Of a stretch of DNA of 64,000 nucleotides, positions 55,979 to 64,000 are shown in pieces; positions within the stretch are counted from its first letter, which is position 1, and each line of letters begins with the position of its first letter. The DNA comes from Codonopsis lanceolata. Lineage: Eukaryota; Streptophyta; Magnoliopsida; Asterales; Campanulaceae. Made by a program: the position numbers and the translations under genes. The notes beneath the pieces are model-generated. The model was not told the origin of the DNA. It saw only the letters and a list, made by a program, of their open reading frames with translations, and did no database searches. The stretch covers positions 76,289,254 through 76,353,253 of the forward strand of contig CM028378.1 in the NCBI GenBank assembly GCA_013146195.2. Direction: 5' to 3'.

Positions 55979-58201
55979 ATGTCGTACCGCGAACCTCCAC
56001 CGTTTCAGGAATCTTCAAGCTGCAACGTCTGCAAATGCAGCTTCAACGCCTTCCGGCGCCGGGTACTCTCTCTCTTGAGACTGATTGTAGTTAGATATTA
56101 AATTAATTGTTGTATTAGAGTATAATTTTTATGCAGAATAATTTTCCCGATCCCAGCACTATATTATTATCCGATCATCCATTTTCAAGGCCGATCCAAT
56201 TTATTACTCCCTATAATATTTGTTTAATCCTACTTCACATATCTATTTTTTCTTGAATTTTTCCAAAGTTAGCTACTGTATTATTAGGCTCAGCTGGCAA
56301 ATTTGAATTGAGTTTAGTTTGGAATAATACTAAAGCATTCAACCTGAAATGTGAGTTCTTGATTGAGTGGCTTGAGAGATCCAAATCTCATTAAATGTTG
56401 ATTAGATAAGTTTGAACATTCATGATAGTTTGGTTTGAATGTTGGAACCATTTTCAGGATAGTTGGGTTGTAAGTGTAGACTGTAGTATTACTCTTTAAA
56501 TTAGGGATGATGTTATGGCATCTAAATTTGGTGGAATTGGTTCCTATTTCTAGTTTAATTCAAATAGTTTTCGTTTAAAGCTGAAATTGAGTATGATTTT
56601 CAATTGGTAACCGCAAACATAGAGATCCACTAAGTTAAAGAAATCTCATGTCTTCCTCGTCCCGGATTTGAAGCTGTACCTATCCAACTAAATCCATTGC
56701 CAATGTAGGCTAAGATATCAGCTAGCTTTTCTTTTTATGGATATTATGTCATCTTTTCACATTTGGTGTTTTGATAAATATCAAAAAATGCCACCGGTCT
56801 CCCAAATTGTCGAAGCACTTCGTATGACCATTCCATTATGAGAAATTATCTTAAGATGTTTTGTCTTTGATTAGACCAATACTTAGCCAAGACAAGAAAT
56901 TCCTTTAATTGTCAAAATAGATTTATTTTAGACCTTTCTCTAGTTTCGCAAGGTATCCCCACACCCGAAGGTCCTAGACCTAGACTAATCCTTGAGGTAC
57001 CGTCGGTCAGTAGAAGCAAAGATCACTCCTTGGGAAGTTTTCTGCATAAGCAAAGCTTAAAACCAAGTCCTCTTGCTTAAGCGACCAAAGCCCTTTCACT
57101 TAGGTGACTTGGTGAGAGATTTTCTTGGTTACCAAAGCCCTTTCACTAAGTTAGCCAAACCAAGACCTCCCTCATCAATGGGCTTGCATCATCCCCAAGT
57201 CACCAAAGAGTCCCTCTTACCCCCTCCTACTGCCAAAGAAGAAAATCTCTCACCAAATTTGAGCATTAGTATTTGTACATCAATGGTCAAGGGATTTGCA
57301 TAGGAATTACCCTTGGTAGTATCCATTATAACAAACTCTTTTTGTTCAAACTAACTTTTATTTTTTCATGTAGAAGCGGTAAGGTTTGGACATAATTGAA
57401 ATTGCACTGAATTTTTTAAATAAGACTTCGAATGGAACAGCCCAAAGTTGAATATGAGGATACTACAAGTAGAACACAGGAAATAACCAGCAACCTCTAG
57501 CTTTGAATTGTTACTTTCTACTATTATAAGGCTGATGATTAAGTGTTAATGTCACTCCTATTTCTGGTTAACTATAATCGCTAATCCAAAGAACAAGAAA
57601 TTACTCCTGACCCTTGAAACGAGTGCTGATAAATTTATATGCTAGAGGACTAATTGGTCAAGTACTCGAAAAACCTATGAAGTTACAATACGGTGCGCTT
57701 GATTTGAAGAAATATTCTTGAGTTGGTATCCGTAAAGAAAGTCTGAAAATTTTAAGCCAAACGTTGTTCGTGTAATAGTAATAAATGATGCTTCATATTG
57801 TTTTAACCATTTACAGAAATACACCAAAATGGGTTCAGTTCATTTTGAGTCTGCAATGCTCTTGAGTTTTCTTTATCTCAATTAATCTCTCTCCCTCGTC
57901 TTTATATTTGTAGCATCATTGCCGATGTTGTGGCCGAACCTTGTGTGCTGAACATTCATCAGATCAATTGGTGTGTTCTTTTTCCTCCTCCTCTCTCTCT
58001 CTCTCTCTCGTGTGTTTAACTGTTTATATCTATATCTATATATATGTATATACATGCATTTATATGTTTATATTTGTGAGCTAATTGTTTTTTTTGCATG
58101 ACTTCTCATGTTTTGTTTCATGGTTCATTTCAGGCCTTACCGCAATTTGGTATATACTCAAGCGTCAGAGTTTGTTCCAACTGTTTTAATGACACATCTT
58201 G
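55979..58201 (+). CDS. FYVE zinc-finger protein, first three exons
   Basis: Exon 1 (55979-56062) encodes MSYREPPPFQESSSCNVCKC and SFNAFRRR. Exon 2 (57914-57970) encodes HHCRCCGRTLCAEHSSDQL. Exon 3 (58134-58201) encodes ALPQFGIYSSVRVCSNCFND and TS. Introns obey GT/AG and the codon phase is kept. Joined, they form a FYVE finger: the CxxC pair, the RRHHCRCCGR basic phosphoinositide-binding motif and the final CxxC. FYVE fingers bind PI3P on endosomes. The start close to the finger resembles plant FYVE-SYLF (CFS1-like) proteins that act in endosome/autophagosome traffic, but the C-terminal domain is not visible. The gene is partial: after exon 3 a 4-kb LINE lies in the intron and no further exon is recognised by 64000. 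Confidence 0.85.
56063..57913 (+). other. Intron 1 of the FYVE gene
   Basis: Begins GTACTC and ends TTTGTAG. AT-rich with no inserted element that I recognise; the open frame at 57073-57303 has no protein-like features. Confidence 0.75.
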
Positions 58202-58528
58202 GTAATTTTGAATTCTATTCTAGGATCGTGTTTCTTAAGTTCAATAATTATATTAACAAAGCACCAAAACAAGTGACGTGTCCTTGTACACACAGTATAC
58301 AAACCAAAAGTATCTAGCCTAAACACTATCCATAAAAAAATCTCCAACATCCGACTCCGACTCCAAACCCCCAAAACGAATAGTCTGCTCTACTTCCCTT
58401 TTAAGTCGATCAACGTCATACTCCACTCTATAAAAAATCCTTTCCCATCCTCTAAAACCCTTCGTGCGCTTGAACAAGGAGTCAAGGACCATCCTCGGAG
58501 TAGAAGAAGGGTAGACCTCGGCATAACC

Positions 58529-59624
58529 TTGTCAAAGGCGAAAGGTGAAAGGCGAGAGGCTGGCGAGTGGTTCATTTTTGAGACGAAAGGCGAGGTGCTC
58601 AAAAGGCGCCTACAGAAACAATATTAAGTAAAAATAAATAAATATATATAACTTAACAAATCTGAACAAAACATATTATAAGTGAGCATACTACATGAAA
58701 CTAAGTTCTAACATAATATCAATAACACAAATTTCATCATTTATAGTTGAAATTCCAATGCATTAGATGAACTTAACTACAACTTCAAACAAGAAAAATA
58801 AATAGTTATCAAAGCAAATGAAAATAAGGTCATGAAAATCAAAAGAGAACTAAAGTCATGGAATGTAATTAGTAACAACTAACAACAAAAAAGACAACAA
58901 AAAAAAACAGAATAATAAACAAACAAAGCAATGTACTCATCTGTGACTGTGTCCAAAAAAAACAGATAAGTAATTAACTATACAGTTCAAAAATAGAAAC
59001 AAATTAAAGTTACAAAAAAATTATTTGAAGTTTAATGTATTGTGTGTCTGTGTCAATTCAAAAATATAAACAAATTAATTAACTTCAAAAAAGAAAAAAA
59101 AAGTAAAATTTATTATTGTAGAACAGAGCATTAAGGATAAGCAACTACATGAATCAACTAGGGATTATGTCACAACCACAGCTAAGACAATAATTGTCTT
59201 GAAAGTCGAACATAGTATGAAATTCAGAATATGAAACAAAGTTCTATACAAAAAACAAAAAAAACTTTTGAAAGTTGAACATAGGATGAAGACAGATGAG
59301 ACGAGGGAGAGACACAGAGTGAGAAAGACGGAGATTGAGAGGCTTACCTGAGTAATCACAGAAGAGAGCGAGAGATTGAGATGTGCGAACTCCCTCTGTA
59401 AGTTGAAGAATCGATGAAGTCGGGAACTTTTTTGGACTCATAAGGCTCAATTTGTGTTCGTCTGAAGTCTGATGGTTTTTTCAAGGGTTTTCTCTATTTA
59501 TAATAACCCTAAATTCCGTCGTTTGACAATTAAAAAAACTTTTCAAGTGTTCGCCTTAAAGAGCCTTATTCACGCCTCATGTTTCTCCAAAAGGCGAGAA
59601 AGGCGAATGCCTTTAACGACTATG
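58529..59624. mobile_element. GGCGA-repeat transposon nested in the LINE
   Basis: It starts TTGTCAAAGGCGAAAGG and ends AAGGCGAATGCCTTTAACG, then ACTATG; the complement of the end, CATAGTCGTTAAAGG, matches the start. GGCATAACC flanks both sides (58520-58528 and 59625-59633), a 9-bp target duplication that restores LINE sequence when the element is removed. Both ends are full of GGCGA words. Interior non-coding and AT-rich. Two further partial copies lie at 62925-63065 and from 63331. The superfamily is uncertain (Mutator- or hAT-like by target size). Confidence 0.75.
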
Positions 59625-61914
59625 GGCATAACCTGAGAGACGCATACCATGATAAAAATATAACTCTAAATCTTCCTCACTATTACCAGTGTAAAAGAAG
59701 ATTATTAATCATCTCCTCATCATTTTTACACGACACATCTCTTTATATAATTCTTACCCTGATCTCTAAGATTTAAAGTTTCACGCGAGGCCTTCCAAGA
59801 AAAAAAAGCCACTCTACAAGGCACCTTCATTCTCCATAGAATCTTCCATGGAAAAGAACTATTAACCTCGCTATTCAGGAAAGAATAATGTGATTTCACC
59901 ATGAAAATCCTGTCCTTTGTATAACCCCAAACAACCTATCATCCGGCAACCCTTTGCTCTTGGTAGAGTGCAACAAGAGTACAACAAGTCAAACAACTTA
60001 CTAATGTCTTCCATCTCCCAATCATGCACATTTCTGCGAAAAGTGGGATTCCAGGAGACTGCCCCACTACTATCAACCATTGATCATGATCGAACTCACC
60101 CGGTCATCTTGATTGGTGGCTACATTAAAAAGTCCAGGAAACACATGCTGAAGCTTCGCCTCTCCACACGATCTATCCTTCCAAAATCTTACCTTGTCCC
60201 CTTTACCAACCTTGAAAGATAGAAGACGTTTAAAAGAAGCCCATCCCTTCAAGATCCCTTTCCAAACACTCATCGCATGCGATGTTAACAATGCCCTTGG
60301 TAACCACACATGGTTCCCTTCCCCATATCTTCCCACCAAAATTCTCCTCCACAAGGCCTCTCTTTCCACTAGGAACCTCGACAACCATTTTCCAGGTAGA
60401 GCACAATTAAACTTCCTTAAATCTTCGACTCCTAGACCACCATTTCTCACGCTTCTACACACCTCTTTTCAATTCACAAGATGATACTTTTGATCCTCTG
60501 AATTCCCCTCCCATAGGAAATCTTTCTCCAACTTTTCTATCTCTTTACTACTGAGATTGGAGCTGGAAAATGAGATAAAAAACAAGTGGGGAGATTTGAT
60601 AAGGCACTCTTAATCAAAGTCAACCGACCTCCCTTCGACAAGACGCTTCCAACCGGCCAATCTCTTTTCAAACCTTTCAATTACGGATTCCACAAAGAAA
60701 CACTCTTAAATGTCGCTCCAAGCGGTAGGCCTAGGTATGATAATGGAAAACAAGCAGCTTTACAACCGAAAAAAGTGACCAAATCCTCCCCCTCACCCAC
60801 TGAGATAATTTCACATTTTGAAAAAAGAAGTATTGATCTTCAGGCCTGACGCCGCTTGGAAGAATAGTAGCACCAAACGGAGATAACTGAACTGCTCCCT
60901 CCTTGCCTCGCAAAAGACAATGGTGTCGTTTATAAACATTAAATGCGAGATAGAAAGAGTTTGGTCCACTGCTCCTTCTGCCTTAAACCCATTGAGGAAA
61001 CCGCTCATCACTGCCTTGTTGAAAAGGCAACTTGAGGCCTCCATAATCATAATAAAAAGGAATGGGGGAGAGAGATCCCCTTGACGAAGACCTCTCGAGC
61101 TCGCGAAGAACCCTGTTACCAAAATAGAGAACCTGACCATGGAGATGCAAAAGAAAATCCACTTCCTCCTTTTCTCCCCAAAGCCCATCCATTTCAAAAC
61201 ATACATCAGGAAGTCCCATTCTACATGATCATAGGCTTTTTCGATGTCTAGTTTGCATAGCAAACCCGGAGCTCCTCTCTTTACCTTGGCATCAATCATC
61301 TCATTTGCTATAAGAGCTGCATCTAAAATCTAAAATGTGATGACCCCCAACCAAAGCATGTTGAGACTCCGAAAACACCTTTTTAATAACCTTCCGAAAG
61401 CGAGAGGAAAACACCTTCGCTATAATCTTGTAGATTCCCCCAACTAGGCTGATGGGTTTTAAGTCTTTCTGTTCGTTTGCCCCTTTTTTATTTGAAATCA
61501 AGGCTATGAATGAAACATTAAGACTCCTCTCAAAACCTTCTTCCGAAAAGAAGGAATGAAAGAACTCCATGATGTCTGACCGAACCACCTCCATGCTTAA
61601 AAAAATGCTAGAGAAAACCTATCAGGACCCGGGGATTTATTCCCCTCCAATCTCTCTGAAGCTGCAACAACTTCCTCTTCAGAAAACGGCTGCTCCATAG
61701 CAACCACATCCTCCTGCTATAGAGAATTGAATGCAACCCCATCTAGATCTAAACCCAAATCATCTCCCGCCGAGTAGAGCTTCTGGTAATAATGCTGCAC
61801 TATCCCTTCCTTAATAAGTTTTTGATCATCCATGACATTTCCATCCAATTTTAGTTTCTTGATCTGATTGGCACTTCTATGAGCACTTTCCATACGGTGA
61901 AAAAATCTGTTATT

Positions 61915-62027
61915 ATTATTTATTTTTTGGATAAGTAAGATAGATATATTAATAACAACTTCAAAACAGGTGAAGTGTCCTACGTACATAGGAAATATAC
62001 ATTTAGACCCCCACTAACTACCAAAAA
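61915..62027 (-). mobile_element. 5'-truncated L1 tail inserted in the LINE
   Basis: The 113-bp insert splits the codons of GDKN and NRFFHRM. On the minus strand it reads GTTAGTGGGGGTC ... CCTATGTACGTAGGACAC ... TTACTTATCCAAAAAATAA, the form of an L1 3' UTR end with an A-rich tail. The host word TGTTATT (plus strand) is present on both sides (61908-61914 and 62028-62034), a 7-bp target duplication. Removal restores the expected reading GDKNNRFFHRM. Confidence 0.85.
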
Positions 62028-62390
62028 TGTTATTCTTATCACCTTCCTGCCGCAGCCATTGAATCCGGCATTTCTGCCTCCATAAAATTTCTTCACAAAT
62101 CAAAAGCCTTTTGACTTCCATAGTTGCTGCTTCTCTCTCTGCTAACTCTGCTGCACTGACCAAATCATCCCACCTTTTTACTTCCTCCATAGCTATTTTA
62201 ATTTTGTTTTCCACCTTCCCAAAAAATCTCCCTGTTTCAGATTTTCAATTCTTCCTTGAGCATTTTTAACTTTGCGGCTAGCCTATAACACAGTTTCCCT
62301 TCTATAACATAGGAACCAAACTTATTCTTCACCCATTCTTTGAAACCCGGATCCTCTAACCACATATTTTCAAATAAAAAAGGGGTAAAT

Positions 62391-62924
62391 TAGTTGCTGG
62401 AATAGAAAAAAAATATTGAAGGTAAAAGACCAATAATGGAATGAACCATGTAGAACCTCATTAATTATATCATCGTTGTTGTCAGCTCTCTGAGTGACTC
62501 CTTCAAAGTTTTATGGGCAAGACTCTTTGAAGGCCTCAAGGAGAGTATTTTGTTTCTATTTCTCATTTCCTCTTCTTTCATTTGCTTTTGGCTGTCTTAA
62601 ACTTGGGATCAGATCTAAAATCCTCCTTTTTTTCAACCTAATAAATGAAAAATGAAATAAATTTATGAAAAATGAAAGGAATTCCAACTTTCTATCCCAC
62701 TTTTCCATCCCTATCTATGTGGCAATGTATGTGACCTTTTAAACTACGTCATTTAAGGTTTCGTTGTGTTTTTCTATTCCTGGTGTACATAGGATGCATC
62801 ACTTGCTTTGATGCTTGCTAATATATTCCTTCTTACTCATAAAAAAAGGGCTACAAACTACGTCATTTCAAAAAAGAGAGAGAGAGAGAGAAAGGGTTTG
62901 GTATGCCTCATGCTTGAGTTCGTC
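62391..62924. other. Probable intron 3 of the FYVE gene; no exon seen
   Basis: AT-rich sequence right of the LINE with a GA microsatellite (62874-62892). No FYVE-gene exon is recognisable. Confidence 0.5.
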
Positions 62925-63065
62925 TTTTTACACCTCTCACTTAGGTGAGAAAGGCGAAGGGTCGCTTCTCTAACATCGCCTCACCTAGGCTGTGTAAGGT
63001 GACATATCCTTGTCTGACCTCGCCTCTCGCTTGAGGCGATCGAGGTGAACGTCTTTAGTAACTAC
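62925..63065. repeat. GGCGA-element right-end fragment
   Basis: It contains AGGTGAGAAAGGCGAAGGG, CGCCTCACCTAGG and CTCGCCTCTCGCTTGAGGCG, and ends GTCTTTAGTAACTACTAG, similar to the right end of 58529-59624. The left part is not identifiable. Confidence 0.6.
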
Positions 63066-63330
63066 TAGTTTGCAAAATTTCATAATAAGAGGATTTTCTA
63101 AACTTGTTACATGTAATTAAATTTTTTTAATTAGAATATTTTGAACATAACTAAAATGAAATATTGAAATTGATCGTATGAATGGGTAATTGAAAGATAT
63201 GCATTCGAATTTGCTGTAGAAAGGAGAACTTAAAAGTTATGAATTGAAATGTGCCGTCGTGATGCAATTCAAAATGCCATAAGTAATGGTGCCACTTTTT
63301 ATTTAGATTGTATTATTGTAATTTGATGAT

Positions 63331-64000
63331 ATCCATAGTTGTCAAAGGCGCTCACCTTTGGCGCCTGAGGCGAGAGGCGACGCGAGGCGAGGGTTTGTTG
63401 TGCGAAAAGGTCTAGGTGAGGCAGCGAAAACTTCCGGCCTAGATTCTGAAAATTTCCATTTCAGATCTAGGCTTCAATCTTCAATATTAATCAAATATAA
63501 GAACACAGATGGATTTATAGCAACCTGGTAAACTCATCTGTCATTTCGCCATCACCAGAGCTCACCGGAATCTGTCTCACGCGCCGGCGCGGGAATTTTC
63601 TGGCCAGAGCTCCACAGACTAGGTCGCGGGCTCCCAACGAACTTGGTACCGTGGTTGTTTGTTGGTTTTGGGAAATTAAGCCTAGTTTTGTAGTTTTGTT
63701 TGTATATTTTATTTTTCCCCCTTCTTAGGTTTTTTTTTTTCCTAATATGCTGCTTCTTTTGGGTTTTTTTTTTTAAATTTGAGACTTTTTTTTCATTCTG
63801 TTTTCTTTTCTTATTTTTTCTAATTACTTTACTTTTTTTTAAACCTTATTTTCTTTGGTTGCTTAACTATTTATTATATTATTTGAAATTTAAACTAGCT
63901 CAAAATTTTATCTTTTGATATTATGTTGGAACTTAGTTTAATGTATTATGCTCATTTATAACATGTTTTGTTGAGATTTGTTTAGTTATATATGTTTTAT
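63331..64000. mobile_element. GGCGA-element, left end running out of the window
   Basis: CATAGTTGTCAAAGGCGCTC at 63331 is the best-preserved left terminus of the family, followed by GGCGCCTGAGGCGAGAGGCG. The rest to 64000 is T-rich without a gene. The right end is not reached. Confidence 0.6.

Larger units (their letters stand above)
58310..62390 (-). pseudogene. L1-type LINE reverse transcriptase, 5'-truncated and decayed
   Basis: Reading the minus strand, the interdomain comes first (WLEDPGFKEWVKNKFGSY, IWRQKC-type ILWRQKCRIQWLRQEGDKN, FFHRMESAHRSANQIKKLKL). Reverse transcriptase follows (SFIALISNKKGA, KPISLVGGIYKIIAKVFSSR, GLLCKLDIEKAYDHVEWDFL, GLRQGDLSPPFLF, and FINDTIVFC in place of FADD). 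Next is the post-RT region (GKWLSRFLVEREALWRRILV, KVGKGDKVRFWKDRSCG), then a zf-RVT-like tail (VPCRVAFFSWKASRETLNL). The endonuclease domain is missing. Frame changes, stops and the altered catalytic FxDD make it inactive. It lies antisense in intron 3 of the FYVE gene. Confidence 0.9.

Overview
The window is nuclear DNA of a flowering plant, most likely a eudicot. Evidence: split genes with GT-AG introns, plant families (ACD6/ITN1-type ankyrin-PGG protein, SERK-type and CDPK kinases, MATE transporter, plant F-box/LRR), and a dense population of plant transposons (SIRE-like Copia, Tekay/Del-like Gypsy, L1 LINEs, PIF/Harbinger, hAT, Mutator, Helitron). The genus cannot be read from the sequence. 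A run of 100 Ns at 1760-1859 marks an assembly gap.

Layout. 1-8.5 kb: a retroelement fragment repeated almost identically at 32.8-34.6 kb, the gap, the broken coding part of a PIF/Harbinger transposon on the minus strand, a Tourist-like MITE and short tandem repeats. 8.5-9.8 kb: a complete Mutator-like element (9-bp target duplication) filled by a GC-rich captured membrane-protein reading frame. 9.9-12.2 kb: pseudogene pieces of a MATE transporter and a SERK-type receptor kinase. 14.7-26.9 kb: a direct tandem duplication. Unit A (14691-22428) holds an apparently intact four-exon ankyrin/PGG membrane-protein gene (644 aa). Unit B (22429-26870) holds its truncated pseudogene. Unit A also gained a MITE and a solo LTR, and B preserves both empty sites. 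Both units carry a MULE arm and an F-box fragment.

27-34.6 kb is repeat-only DNA: a poorly known inverted-repeat family built on GCATCGCGATGC, a 276-bp Helitron, a LINE scrap and the second copy of the 1-1757 segment. 36.3-40.9 kb is a Tekay-like Gypsy element (3.1-kb 5' LTR, PBS, decayed gag-protease), truncated. Next to it sits a full-length 12,060-bp SIRE-like Copia element (41040-53099, minus strand) with both LTRs, a TACCC target duplication, PBS, PPT, a gag-pol frame broken by nonsense and frameshift mutations, and a decayed 3-kb third reading region. 53.5-55.0 kb is a second gene-carrying MULE (CDPK fragment), followed by a hairpin-rich MITE. From 55979 the first three exons of a FYVE zinc-finger gene run rightward. 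A 4-kb antisense L1 LINE, itself hit by two later insertions, lies in its third intron; the remaining exons are not seen before the window ends.

Only two loci look like functional host genes: the ankyrin/PGG gene and the FYVE gene. The recurring theme is gene capture: three MULE-type elements in one window carry fragments of unrelated host genes (membrane protein, F-box, CDPK), and there is also a ribosomal-protein L34 scrap. I found no operon-like or defence-type system.
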